Position numbers and translations under genes: made by a program. A stretch of 64,000 bases of DNA from JAOABP01 sp964590395 (GTDB taxonomy: Bacteria > Hydrothermota > Tepidihabitantia > Tepidihabitantales > Tepidihabitantaceae). The DNA lies in the NCBI GenBank assembly GCA_964590395.1, contig CAZPVT010000034.1:32829-96828 (forward strand), in the 5' to 3' direction. The notes under the pieces are model-generated. The model was not told the DNA's origin and did not search any database. It saw only the letters and a program-made list of their open reading frames with translations. Below are positions 25,683 to 34,706 of the stretch, one piece after another (positions within the stretch are counted from its first letter, which is position 1; each line of letters starts with the position of its first letter).

Positions 25683-26687
25683 ATGGAAAAGAAAAGAATT
25701 TTGACAGGCGACCGGCCAACCGGACCGTTGCATTTAGGACATTATGTCGGTTCGATTGCCAACCGGGTAAAGTTTCAGGATAGTTATGACACTTTTATCA
25801 TCATCGCCGATATTCAGGCGCTGACGACTAACTTTGATAAGCCAGGGAGGTTGCGTCAGGATGTGCTGAATGTGACGATGGATAACATCGCCTGCGGCGT
25901 GGATCCGCAGAAGGCGACGATATTTGTTCAGTCAATGGTGCCGGCAATAGCCGAACTGACCATCATCTACGCCAACCTGGTTACCGTTCAGCAACTGCTC
26001 CACAATCCAACAATCAAGACTGAAGCGGTACAGTACAATTATGAGGAGTCAATGCCTTATGGTTTTTTGGGTTACCCGGTCAGTCAGGCAGCGGATATTA
26101 CCTTCTGCCGGGCACATTTGGTACCGGTGGGCGAGGATCAGGCACCGCATATTGAACTGACCAGAAAGATCGTGAGGAAATTTAATGCCATTTATGCTCG
26201 GGTACTAGTTGAACCAGAACAAATACTCAATCCGCGGTTAATTGGCCTTGACGGGAATACCAAGATGTCCAAAAGTCTGGGAAACGCAATTTATCTATCG
26301 GATTCACCAGCCGAAGTGAAACGCAAGGTTAATTCTGCGGTAACTGATCCGGCAAGAATCCACCCTACTGACAAGGGGCATCCAGAGGTATGCGTGGTGT
26401 TTTCCTATCATAAGACTTTCAACACCGAAGAGTCTACGGATGTTGAGGAGCGCTGTCGTGCTGGTACAATCGGCTGTGTGCCGTGTAAGGTACGGTTAAA
26501 TGAGGTTTTAAATCGTTTTTTGGAGCCAATTCGGCAGCGCCGGTCAGAATTGGAGAAAAAGCCGGATGAACTCTGGGATATCCTTAATCAGGGTACAGCT
26601 CGTGCCCGCGCCGAGGGTGAAAGTACGATGGCACTGGTACGACAGGCGATGAAAACCGACTATTTTCTGGTTTCTCGTAATTGCTAA
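25683..26687 (+). CDS. trpS: Tryptophanyl-tRNA synthetase
   Basis: Class I synthetase of 334 residues. The HIGH-type motif is PLHLGHYVGS (about 15-24) after GDRPTG, and KMSKSLGN (about 200) is the KMSKS motif. Near the C-terminus CRAGTIGCVPCK forms a cysteine set of the kind seen in some bacterial TrpRS. The mRNA appears leaderless. ispD follows and the stop-to-start distances suggest one transcript trpS-ispD-dxr-rseP. Confidence 0.96.
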   Translation: MEKKRILTGDRPTGPLHLGHYVGSIANRVKFQDSYDTFIIIADIQALTTNFDKPGRLRQDVLNVTMDNIACGVDPQKATIFVQSMVPAIAELTIIYANLVTVQQLLHNPTIKTEAVQYNYEESMPYGFLGYPVSQAADITFCRAHLVPVGEDQAPHIELTRKIVRKFNAIYARVLVEPEQILNPRLIGLDGNTKMSKSLGNAIYLSDSPAEVKRKVNSAVTDPARIHPTDKGHPEVCVVFSYHKTFNTEESTDVEERCRAGTIGCVPCKVRLNEVLNRFLEPIRQRRSELEKKPDELWDILNQGTARARAEGESTMALVRQAMKTDYFLVSRNC

Positions 26688-26703
26688 AAAGGTGGGTTCA
26701 CGG

Positions 26704-27381
26704 GTGAAAAATTACTCGAAGGATAATTTTGGCATCATCGTTGCCGCTGGTATGGGAAGGAGGTTCGGAGGATTAAAGCAGTTTGCACGAGTAAAAAACC
26801 GACCCCTGCTTTACTACAGCATCAGAGCTTTCGAACTATGTCCAGTGGTTACCGGGTATGTTGTCGTTACCAATGTCAGTAGAGTTTCAACAGTAAAAAA
26901 TATGCTAAGCGCTTTTGTTTTTAAAAAGGCATTAGCGGTAGTGGCGGGGGGAAATGACCGAATGGATTCAGTGGAACAGGGGTTGTTCGAACTGCCGGAT
27001 TCAGGATATGTGGCGGTACACGACGGGGTCCGGCCGTTAATCAAGCCGACGATGCTTAGTTTGGGATTTCGGGCAGTGCGTCGCTATCCGGCGGTGGCTT
27101 TTGGCGTACCGGTGATCGATACTCTGAAAGAGGTTGTTGATAAAAGGATCGTGCAGACCGTTGACCGGACCGGGATTGTCGCCATTCAAACCCCACAGTT
27201 TTTTACCATTGACCTCTTGCGTCGTGCATATGCCCAGGCGCGTAACCAACAGTTGGTCAGCACCGATGAGTGTCAGTTGGTGGAAAAATTGGGTGTTGCC
27301 CCAAAGGTGTTAGCTGGTTTCCCGGAAAATATCAAGGTTACCTATCCGGCAGACCTGCGCATCTGTGTCGCTTTGTTATGA
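26704..27381 (+). CDS. ispD: 2-C-methyl-D-erythritol 4-phosphate cytidylyltransferase
   Basis: Third step of the MEP isoprenoid pathway: MEP + CTP to CDP-ME. The nucleotide motif is IIVAAGMGRRFGGLKQFA; VAVHDGVRPLI and AIQTPQFF are the other family blocks. The GTG at 26704 has AAAGGTGG eight bases upstream and is preferred; a GTG at 26692 would add four residues. The 3' end overlaps the dxr start by four bases (ATGA). Confidence 0.94.
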   Translation: MKNYSKDNFGIIVAAGMGRRFGGLKQFARVKNRPLLYYSIRAFELCPVVTGYVVVTNVSRVSTVKNMLSAFVFKKALAVVAGGNDRMDSVEQGLFELPDSGYVAVHDGVRPLIKPTMLSLGFRAVRRYPAVAFGVPVIDTLKEVVDKRIVQTVDRTGIVAIQTPQFFTIDLLRRAYAQARNQQLVSTDECQLVEKLGVAPKVLAGFPENIKVTYPADLRICVALL

Positions 27382-28553
27382 AAAAAACCCGCATCGCTTT
27401 GTTCGGTTCTACAGGTTCAATCGGTCGCTCGGCGCTGGATGTTATCCGACATCTGGCGAATAGGGTGAAACTGGTAGTGATCGCGGCAAAACGCTCAGTG
27501 TCCGAAGTCTGCGCTCAGGCGCAGGAGTTTCTGCCAAAGATAATTCTGCTCACCGACCACGAGGCAGCAAATCGGGCACGCAGTATGCTTGATAGTCGGT
27601 TTAAAGTGCTGAACGATTTAGCCTCGTTTGATACCTTATTGGCAGCAGAGGACATTGATATAGTGATAATGGCGATGAGCGGTACCACTGGGTTGTCAGT
27701 GGTACTTAAAGCACTACGTTTAGGTAAGAAGGTGGCACTGGCGACTAAAGAGCTCATCGTTGCCTACGGGGAAGTCATTATGCAGGTTAGCCGTCGGTAT
27801 GGCGGGGTAATTCTGCCGGTTGATTCGGAACTCGCAGCAATCCATCAGTGCCTTGATGGAAAGCCGCGCAGCACACTTCGCCGGGTGATACTCACCGCTT
27901 CAGGAGGTCCGTTCTGGCGACGAGGACTGCCCCAAAATGCCCAGGTGGCCGATGTTTTACAACATCCGACTTGGCGGATGGGGAAGAAGATTACAGTTGA
28001 CTCAGCCACCCTGATGAATAAAGGACTGGAGATAATTGAGACGGTCAGGTTGTTTGGGGTTCAGCAGGAACAGGTTGAAGTGGTTATTCATCCGGAGTCG
28101 ATAGTCCATTCAATGGTTGAGTTTAATGATGGCTCAGTTCTTGCCCATTTATCCAATCCAGATATGCGTCTGCCAATTCAATATTGTCTTGTTTATCCGG
28201 AACGGTTACCTTCGCTGGTTTCGCCTTTGTTTTTTAAGCATAAAAAGTTGCGACTGGATTTTTACCCAGTGAACCGAACTCAGTTTCCGTGTTTGCAACT
28301 AGCGGTCCGGGCGCTTAAGACAGACACCGGTGCGACCTGTGTGTTGAATGCGGCAAACGAGGCCGCGGTGGCGGCATTTTTGGGGAATAAAATTGCATTC
28401 GGCACTATCCCCATAATAATTGAAAAGACATTAAGCCGATATCTCAAGCAGAAGAAAGGGACAGGTCGTTTTACCGTCACTCAGCTGATGAAGACGGAGA
28501 AGTGGGCACGGGAGTATAGCCAGATGATTATCGGAGAAAACAGAAACGAATAA
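27378..28553 (+). CDS. dxr: 1-deoxy-D-xylulose 5-phosphate reductoisomerase
   Basis: Second step of the MEP pathway, NADPH-dependent. From ATG 27378 the protein is 391 residues: ALFGSTGSIGRSALDVI nucleotide motif, VALATKELIVAYGE, VDSELAAIHQCL (catalytic acidic residues), ASGGPFWRR and WRMGKKITVDSATLMNKGLE. A longer frame starting at 27270 lies inside ispD and is not credible. Adjacent ispD gives consecutive pathway enzymes, and ispE lies at 43.9 kb. Confidence 0.96.
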   Translation: MKKTRIALFGSTGSIGRSALDVIRHLANRVKLVVIAAKRSVSEVCAQAQEFLPKIILLTDHEAANRARSMLDSRFKVLNDLASFDTLLAAEDIDIVIMAMSGTTGLSVVLKALRLGKKVALATKELIVAYGEVIMQVSRRYGGVILPVDSELAAIHQCLDGKPRSTLRRVILTASGGPFWRRGLPQNAQVADVLQHPTWRMGKKITVDSATLMNKGLEIIETVRLFGVQQEQVEVVIHPESIVHSMVEFNDGSVLAHLSNPDMRLPIQYCLVYPERLPSLVSPLFFKHKKLRLDFYPVNRTQFPCLQLAVRALKTDTGATCVLNAANEAAVAAFLGNKIAFGTIPIIIEKTLSRYLKQKKGTGRFTVTQLMKTEKWAREYSQMIIGENRNE

Positions 28554-29813
28554 ATGGTAACTTCGGTACTTCTGATCGGGGTTTTTATTGGTTTACTGAT
28601 CACCCTTCATGAATTTGGGCATTTGGTAGTCGCTAAACTGTCACATATTCCGGTGGAATCTTTTTCAATTGGCTTTGGTCCGGTGGTGATTAGAAAAAGG
28701 ATTGGAGAGACCGAATACCGACTATCTCTTATTCCTTTAGGTGGGTATATAAAGATGGCCGGTGAGGAGGACTCAAGCGTAAGAGGATTCAGTGATAAAC
28801 CGACCGGTATCAGAATTGCGGTGGTGGCGGCTGGTCCATTTTTCAATTTGATACTGGGTTTTGCGATAATGGTGGGGATGTATTTAGTGTTTGGTTTGAA
28901 GTATGTTAAACCAGTCATATATCATGAGGTAAATTCCAGTGCCGCAATGACTGGTCTGCAAGCCGGGGATTGTATTCTAACCGTGGATCAGGAGACGATT
29001 CCGGATTTTGAGACATTAGAGCGAGTGCTGGAGAGAAACCGTGGTCGAGAGATCACGCTTAAGGTGTTGCGGGAGAGCATACCAGTGGTAGTCAATTATT
29101 TGGTGCCCGATTCTTTAGAGATCGAGCCATTGGTAGCGCCAGTAGTTGATCGGGTGCGTTCTGGCAGCCCGGCGGAAAAAATCGGCTTGAAGCCCGGTGA
29201 TAAAATTGTGGCAATCGCTGGGGTTCCGGTCAAACGGTGGGCAGATTTTGTGGAGCTGGTAATGCAGAACGCGGGTAATCGGATTGAAATCGTCTATGAA
29301 CGGAATGGGGTGGTTTTTCTGGATTCAATAACCCCGGTGGCCGTCCATGACCAGCTGACCAGCGAACGATTTGGACAGATCGGGGTTTGGGTAAGGCTGC
29401 CCAAGAGAAAGGTCTCACTGCCATTAGCTCTGTGGGAGGCAGTTAGGCGCACCGGTTACATCGTCGTCCAGACATTTGTGATAATCTACAAGGTGATCAC
29501 CCATCAGGTTTCCTCCCGGGCAATCGGTGGCCCGATTATGGTTGCGAAGATTGCTTACGAAGGAGCGAGTTGGGGTGCAGAATATTTTCTGGCGCTTTGG
29601 GCACTGCTGTCAATCAATCTGTTCGTGGTCAATATGCTGCCGGTACCGGTGTTGGATGGTGGAAGGATCTTGCTGGATCTTATTGCCGGCATCAGGCGCC
29701 GCCGGTTGACAAACAAGGAAATTGCCTGGGCAAATAATATCGGTTGGATCTTAATCGGGCTTTTGGTCATCTTCACGCTGTACAATGACTTGATGCGGCT
29801 GATCCGGAAGTGA
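28554..29813 (+). CDS. rseP: Site-2 intramembrane metalloprotease
   Basis: Zinc protease that cleaves membrane anti-sigma factors or remnants of signal peptides. The active-site HEFGH is in LLITLHEFGHLVVAKL (about 16-31). Two PDZ domains follow (NSSAAMTGLQAGDCIL near 125 and SGSPAEKIGLKPGDKIV near 200), and the second metal motif NMLPVPVLDGGRI is near 360. 419 residues, usual length. No gap from dxr; the 3' end overlaps the next gene by four bases (GTGA). Confidence 0.95.
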   Translation: MVTSVLLIGVFIGLLITLHEFGHLVVAKLSHIPVESFSIGFGPVVIRKRIGETEYRLSLIPLGGYIKMAGEEDSSVRGFSDKPTGIRIAVVAAGPFFNLILGFAIMVGMYLVFGLKYVKPVIYHEVNSSAAMTGLQAGDCILTVDQETIPDFETLERVLERNRGREITLKVLRESIPVVVNYLVPDSLEIEPLVAPVVDRVRSGSPAEKIGLKPGDKIVAIAGVPVKRWADFVELVMQNAGNRIEIVYERNGVVFLDSITPVAVHDQLTSERFGQIGVWVRLPKRKVSLPLALWEAVRRTGYIVVQTFVIIYKVITHQVSSRAIGGPIMVAKIAYEGASWGAEYFLALWALLSINLFVVNMLPVPVLDGGRILLDLIAGIRRRRLTNKEIAWANNIGWILIGLLVIFTLYNDLMRLIRK

Positions 29814-31045
29814 AAATTTTAGCGGTGGCAGCAGCGGCGACTGCACAGAAGTTTGTCAAAGGGCACCCACACAAGGGTGCTTGGCTTTTTCTCCGTCCGG
29901 AGTTGGAAATCTGCCAGCTTTGGGCACTGGCGATAAACGATGATTTTGTTTATATTGACGAACGGATAGCCACGGTTGAATATAACAGCGATTTTGACTT
30001 GGTGTTGGTTCGGGTTGACTTCAACCAGGACAGCAGCGCCCGATTAATTACGGAAGCGTTTGAGCAACTGGGGAAACCGGTAGTTATTTTTGGTCCACTG
30101 GTTACATTTTGGCAGAACCAACCGTTAGGTTGGGTAAAGCACCGGGTGGTTGGTGATATTACGTTAGTCTGGGAACAGATCCGTGCTGACGTTGCGCATG
30201 GTAGAATTCAGCCAGTTTATGTCGCCCCGCCGAGACCAAACTATGTGGTTCCTAGGATGCCCGCAGAAGGGCCGGCAGTTTTGAACACAGGTTATCAGCC
30301 GATCTATTTTGTGCGTGGTTGTGCCTGCCCGCAGAGTTATCAGAAGTTATGTTGTGAATATCTCTATTATCACGACAATGCGTTTTTCCGCCCCCGGGAG
30401 GAGGTGGTAGGGGAAATTGTTTCATTGCCCCATAAACATATCCACTTACTTGATGAAGATGTTGCCCGATTTCCAGATTATTATTACAATCTGTTCCGGC
30501 TGGTTTGGGGATACCGCCGGCATTGGACAGTTAATGCCAGTGACCGAATCTTTAATTATTCAGAGTTGATACGTCTGCTCGCTAAATCCGGTACCAAAAT
30601 TATGTTTCTAAACGAAACATTTATCAATCCGAGGTTGGATTTGGCGCTTAAGGATGAGGCGATGGTGAAATGGCTTTATCGGCGAGTGAAGTTGCTCCAT
30701 TCCCGACGTATTTTGGTGGGGGCAAAGATGGTATTGCCGGCTAACGGAGCGGACTATGTTCGGATTTCCAATCTATTATACCGTATTGATTTAGATTTTA
30801 TTGAAGTGCGATTCATTAAGTCCGGTTCAGATGGCAAACCGGAACTGGTGCCGATAACCTATCACCCGATGCTCCAACCGGATGAGCCGGCATTTGTTAA
30901 GAGCCGTTTTTATGCCCTTGATGTTCTATTAAACCGGTTCGTTCGCCGACCCAGAAGGGTTGGGTTTCACTCGACCGGTTGGTATCTGATTCCTTACAGC
31001 CTTGCTTATCGGCAGAATTTTCTGGAGGGGCTATCCTCTCCCTGA
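29810..31045 (+). CDS. B12-binding/radical-SAM-like protein lacking the canonical CxxxCxxC motif
   Basis: A 411-residue protein beginning at a GTG that overlaps the rseP stop. Residues about 1-140 resemble a B12-binding-like Rossmann domain. YFVRGCACPQSYQKLCC (about 167-183) and the following FFRPREEVVGEIVSL, KHIHLLDEDV and WTVNASDRIF match in order the RGCxxxCxxC-PEEVVEEI-LxDDNF-xQxS pattern of B12-type radical SAM proteins. The cysteines, however, are spaced C-x-C-x8-CC rather than CxxxCxxC. Either the cluster is bound differently or the protein is a non-catalytic relative. Function unknown. Confidence 0.6.
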   Translation: MKILAVAAAATAQKFVKGHPHKGAWLFLRPELEICQLWALAINDDFVYIDERIATVEYNSDFDLVLVRVDFNQDSSARLITEAFEQLGKPVVIFGPLVTFWQNQPLGWVKHRVVGDITLVWEQIRADVAHGRIQPVYVAPPRPNYVVPRMPAEGPAVLNTGYQPIYFVRGCACPQSYQKLCCEYLYYHDNAFFRPREEVVGEIVSLPHKHIHLLDEDVARFPDYYYNLFRLVWGYRRHWTVNASDRIFNYSELIRLLAKSGTKIMFLNETFINPRLDLALKDEAMVKWLYRRVKLLHSRRILVGAKMVLPANGADYVRISNLLYRIDLDFIEVRFIKSGSDGKPELVPITYHPMLQPDEPAFVKSRFYALDVLLNRFVRRPRRVGFHSTGWYLIPYSLAYRQNFLEGLSSP

Positions 31046-31285
31046 TTAAGAAACCGACTCAACCCGCAGGTCTTCCGGAATAGCCTCTTTTAAAGTCTGT
31101 TCGACACCAGCAGCCAAAGTCATTTTGGAAAATGGACAATGGGCACAGGCACCGGTGAGGCGGACCCTTACGACACCATCTTCGGTGATTTCGACCAGTT
31201 CAATATCGCCACCATCCAGTTGTAACCCGGGGCGGATTTTCTCTTCAATCAGCTGTTTTATTTTGTTTTTTATTTCTGGAGTCAT
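31046..31285 (-). CDS. NifU-like Fe-S scaffold domain protein
   Basis: A 79-residue protein that is one NifU C-terminal domain. IRPGLQLDGGDIELVEI and TGACAHCPFSKMTL carry the CxxC cluster site. It accepts or delivers Fe-S clusters in related systems. Its start lies 41 bases inside the 3' end of the upstream PP-loop gene, and its stop abuts the convergent radical-SAM-like gene. Coupling to a thiolation-type enzyme fits an Fe-S-dependent sulfur transfer. Confidence 0.88.
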   Translation of the reverse strand: MTPEIKNKIKQLIEEKIRPGLQLDGGDIELVEITEDGVVRVRLTGACAHCPFSKMTLAAGVEQTLKEAIPEDLRVESVS

Positions 31286-32327
31286 TTTTCACCTCGCTGT
31301 GATTGGTTGGTTGTTTGGTTGGTTCAGCAATTATCCGCCAGTCAGCCAGTTCTTCAGCCTTGCAGGGTTTTACCGAAAACAGGTGCTGTTCACAGACTAC
31401 TTTGACTGATTTACCAGGTAGGTGATCGCTGTAAAAAGCACAAATTTGGGCGGCGAGTTCCATATCCTTTTTTGTTTTTCGGGAGGAGTGAAGGATAGTT
31501 ACCGGACCAACGGTATCAACCGGTTTGAAGATTAGGCTATTGGGTAGAATAATTTTTTCCAGAACCAAGTTTTCGTTCTCATTGCGGCCTACGACCACCT
31601 TGGCTTTGCTTGGCAGGCAGAAATGGCGGCCATAACGGAGGATTTCAATCTCTTGAAGGTTATTGAACCGATTATGGGCAATGGCGTCACGACAGCGGGC
31701 AGCAAAATTGCTGTCGGTTAATAAGCAGCCCGCGCCAGGTGCGGGATAGTCAACAATACCGAATTCACGTGCCAGTCTCATCTGTCGGCGTCGGGTTCGG
31801 CCATGAAAACCCAAGAGTCTTTCGCGCCGCACCAATCCGGTTAACTCTGGTCTTGTGGGCTCCAGAATTTTCGCTGAGAGTGGGCGTAATAGCCGTCCTT
31901 CCAGTCCCACGATTTTCTCAAGCAGTTTTAATGACCGTTTGTTCTGGGAGAACGGTCGTTGCTCGAGAACTTCTCCGGTAAAAACAAAATCGGCTTTGAT
32001 TTCCGTCATCAGTTCTTTTGCCCGTTTCAGCATATAAGCCATACAGTCAATGCAGGGGGCCATTTGGAGGGTGTAGCCATATTTCGGAGCGCGGACGATT
32101 TCGAGATAGTCATCGCCGACAGTAAGAGAAACCAGATTGACAGCCAGAAAGTCAGCGGTCCTCTGTAACTGTTCGTCTGTGGGAACCCGGCCAATAATCG
32201 AGAAGGGGAGACGGAAATTCAGAGCGACGGCAGCGATATGTTGTTCGGTGATCAGTTTGAATGCCAGGATACTGTCCAGACTGCCAGCAAAGAGTCCGAT
32301 AGCTTTTGAGTTACGACTGGGTATCAT
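31245..32327 (-). CDS. PP-loop ATPase, tRNA-thiolation type (ThiI/MnmA-like)
   Basis: A 360-residue protein. The pyrophosphate loop appears as LFAGSLDSILAF near the N-terminus (SGGxDS variant, SGSLDS). APCIDCMAYMLKRA supplies a CxxC near residue 100 and DYPAPGAGCLLTDSNFAARC a further pair (about 205-220), a block shared by ThiI-related tRNA sulfurtransferases. The lysine-rich C-terminal tail overlaps nfu. Substrate nucleoside is not determined. No Shine-Dalgarno site is evident before the ATG. Confidence 0.7.
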   Translation of the reverse strand: MIPSRNSKAIGLFAGSLDSILAFKLITEQHIAAVALNFRLPFSIIGRVPTDEQLQRTADFLAVNLVSLTVGDDYLEIVRAPKYGYTLQMAPCIDCMAYMLKRAKELMTEIKADFVFTGEVLEQRPFSQNKRSLKLLEKIVGLEGRLLRPLSAKILEPTRPELTGLVRRERLLGFHGRTRRRQMRLAREFGIVDYPAPGAGCLLTDSNFAARCRDAIAHNRFNNLQEIEILRYGRHFCLPSKAKVVVGRNENENLVLEKIILPNSLIFKPVDTVGPVTILHSSRKTKKDMELAAQICAFYSDHLPGKSVKVVCEQHLFSVKPCKAEELADWRIIAEPTKQPTNHSEVKNDSRNKKQNKTAD

Positions 32328-32905
32328 AACGGTGATTAACGGTAATTTGATCTAATGGATTACGATTCTGATCTTTTTTGTCACCCCTGTTCATTTCAAT
32401 AATTTTAATGTCCGCACCTACTAAGTCAAGAGAAGGGAAGAGCGGCGCGATTTTGATCCTTAAAAACTTTTTGCGCTGTACCGTCTTGGATATTACTTTC
32501 ATTGCGACCCCAACTTTAACCCTGACGGTTACTATTTAGTCAACTGCCACCGCAAGTGTAATCTCGAACACCCCGATTATCACCGGCAAGATCGTAGTTA
32601 CAATCCCCAGGGAGAGTCTGTTCTCTACGACAACCGGTACGAGGAAAGATAGGATAACCGTGGCCCTGATTCCTGTCCATGCTGTTACCCAATTGGAAGT
32701 GGTATTGGAAACCGTCCCCGATACTGCCGGGGGACAGGCTGTTGAATAATCCGTGCAGGCTAAGAGATTATTTTTCAAAAAGATACCATAATGCACCGTT
32801 AGATTGGTATTCGCCCCCAAATTGATTTTGATATTATAGACTGCAAAACAGTAGAAGAAATGCCGGTATTGATTTTAATGTTTTTCGGGGTCAGTGTTTA
32901 AAACA
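32328..32905. other. Intergenic region without a recognised gene
   Basis: This 578-base stretch holds the decayed glycine-repeat copy (32540-32732, minus). Short frames occur on both strands (for example a 44-codon plus-strand frame from 32410 whose end reads TPTLTLTVTI), but their compositions are low-complexity and they lack Shine-Dalgarno sites or family features. No tRNA, riboswitch or terminator was recognised. Confidence 0.5.
32540..32732 (-). pseudogene. Second decayed copy of the glycine-repeat element
   Basis: Read on the minus strand, the block starts PGSIGDGFQ, matching VGSIGEGIC at 17430. It keeps the same register for about 60 codons, with glycine positions often changed by single transitions to Asp or Arg (GGT/GGC to GAT/GAC/CGT), and ends at a TGA (32542-32540). 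The DNA shares the exact 14-mer GGCAGTATCGGGGA with 17431-17444. Homology is inferred from register and this match, not from an alignment score. Confidence 0.35.
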
Positions 32906-33547
32906 CTATTTTGGGCTTTTGGTGATTTGATATTCAACCAGTTCTTCTTGGCGAAAGAGTTGCCAAGTGGTATCACCTCGATTCCAAGAGTGCTGTTTAA
33001 CACGTTTGACAATTCCTAGACCCGGTGCCAGCCATATTTTTTGGTGAAAGTTCACCCGTTTGCTTTTGGTTTCTAGACAGAAACAGTTGGCGAAATGTCC
33101 GGCTGGGACAGTGACCGATTCTTGGGCAATGACTTCGGTTTCTTCTCTCATCGTTGCGTTGTCGTACCATTTTTTGCCTACGACCAGGGGAAGCACTAGG
33201 TAAACTATTCTTTCTGGTGTTCCGTCTCGGCCTGGAATGAGTTTGAATACGGTGTCACCTTTGCGTTCGTAAAAATTCATCAGTGATTTTCCCGTTGCCA
33301 GTGGCACCTCCACTACCCAAACTCTGCCCAGTCGCGGGACATCTTTGATACCTTTCACTACCTCAGTAACCTTTACTTCGCTCGTTGTGTTGGTATTTTG
33401 TCCGATGACCTTGGTTTCAGTAACCTGCATTATCCGCACAGCATTGGGTACTAAGGGGAAGAAATCTCGTTGACGGCGCTGGCAAGACAGGAGTAAAAGC
33501 AATAGCAAGCCCAGAGCAGTCTTTAGATAATAATTCAATTTAGCCAT
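32906..33547 (-). CDS. Hypothetical lipoprotein
   Basis: A 213-residue protein with a poly-leucine signal segment and lipobox LLLSC (Cys22). The mature part is beta-rich, with VTVPAGHFANCFCLETK and WLAPGLGIVKRV, text found in many uncharacterised bacterial periplasmic or outer-membrane lipoproteins. Minus-strand TTGACT, 16 bases and TAATCT end five bases before the ATG, so this may also be leaderless. No functional assignment. Confidence 0.7.
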   Translation of the reverse strand: MAKLNYYLKTALGLLLLLLLSCQRRQRDFFPLVPNAVRIMQVTETKVIGQNTNTTSEVKVTEVVKGIKDVPRLGRVWVVEVPLATGKSLMNFYERKGDTVFKLIPGRDGTPERIVYLVLPLVVGKKWYDNATMREETEVIAQESVTVPAGHFANCFCLETKSKRVNFHQKIWLAPGLGIVKRVKQHSWNRGDTTWQLFRQEELVEYQITKSPK

Positions 33548-33680
33548 AGAAAAGATTAAGACTTATCCAGCAATAGTCAATGAGGTGTGCCGGCGAATTG
33601 AATAGGCAGATAGTGGTTGTGGGGGCGTGGTGTCAGCGGCGAACGATATACTGGGGGCGAAGCGTCAGTATCAATGGGAG

Positions 33681-34706
33681 TTATTTTAAAATTGTTTCCG
33701 CGAGCCAATCAAATTTCTTGAGCCAGTCAGCTGATAGTTTCTTCTGGTTGATCGCGTTCTGAATGCCGAGACGGAGATTTTCCAGATCGAGTGGATACCA
33801 GCGCTGCCAGCGTGTCGTACCGTACTCTCCCAGTCCTTGGAGAACAAGGCTTTTTCTGCCGATAATTTCCGCTGCGGTACCGAATTTCTTCTTCATTTTG
33901 GCGGCGAGTTGGTAAACCGGTTTAATCAGGGCTGGGTAGCGGTAGTCTCGGGCAAGATGGTGGTCAATGACGAGGGTGTGTAGTGAAGGGAGGGAGAGGA
34001 TTTGGCAGAGATTAATGATGCTTTTGAGAAAGTTGGGTTCGGTGCTGGGTGTGGGTAGTAAAAATGTTGGGTAACCATCAAGAATGGCAACCTGCGGAGC
34101 AGTTGCCAAAATCAGTTGGGTGGTTTTTTCATCAGCAGGTCCAGCGATGTCAGAGCTGATGAGCACCTTTTCCCGTCCCCGGCTCACTTCGGTCATAATT
34201 ACTCTACCAGGCTCGGCTTCGGCTCGACCGTGCCAGATAGCAGGAGAAAACCTGATTTCGGTTTTTTTGAATTTGAACCGCCGGCCATCAGCCCAGATTA
34301 TCTCCTTAGGTAATCCGTCGATCATAGGAAAGAATCTCTCTGCTGTCTCCACTTGTTTTTTGGGCAGATCGTCGAGCGACTTGGCAAAGATGATTTTGCC
34401 GGCGTAGATGGCGGGTTCCCGGTGGAAGAAAAAATGGTCAATATGGTAATGGGTGATTATTAGCACAGGGGCATCAGCGGTAGCATTGTTTACTTCTTGT
34501 GCATAACGAGTCAGGAGTTGTTGGCGAATATTTTCCGGCAGAGGGAAATGCTCGGTCTGCGCCGAGACGCCAGGGTCAATGACCAGTGTCAGATCCGGAG
34601 TTGTAATTCTTGTGCACATTGCCTTGACGCCGAATGAATCAAATGCGACGGGCAGGATTTTGATCGAGCGTTCGGCGGTGATCGGCAACTGCCGTGGGGA
34701 GCTCAT
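33681..34706 (-). CDS. UPF0282-family metallo-beta-lactamase-fold hydrolase
   Basis: A 341-residue metal hydrolase. THYHIDHFF is the metal-binding HxHxDH motif; LVIDPGVSA precedes it and LISSDIAGP, LDGYPT and LVIDHHLARDYRY supply later ligands. This arrangement matches the UPF0282 family, best known from archaea and a few bacteria; the reaction is unknown. It overlaps cdsA by four bases (ATGA) and so is the last gene of the rplM-to-cdsA operon. Confidence 0.8.
   Translation of the reverse strand: MSSPRQLPITAERSIKILPVAFDSFGVKAMCTRITTPDLTLVIDPGVSAQTEHFPLPENIRQQLLTRYAQEVNNATADAPVLIITHYHIDHFFFHREPAIYAGKIIFAKSLDDLPKKQVETAERFFPMIDGLPKEIIWADGRRFKFKKTEIRFSPAIWHGRAEAEPGRVIMTEVSRGREKVLISSDIAGPADEKTTQLILATAPQVAILDGYPTFLLPTPSTEPNFLKSIINLCQILSLPSLHTLVIDHHLARDYRYPALIKPVYQLAAKMKKKFGTAAEIIGRKSLVLQGLGEYGTTRWQRWYPLDLENLRLGIQNAINQKKLSADWLKKFDWLAETILK

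Noticed and set aside
32410..32541. 44-codon plus-strand frame between the PP-loop gene and the lipoprotein gene
   Set aside because: Low-complexity Thr/Val-rich end, no Shine-Dalgarno site, no family resemblance, and it lies partly over the decayed repeat.
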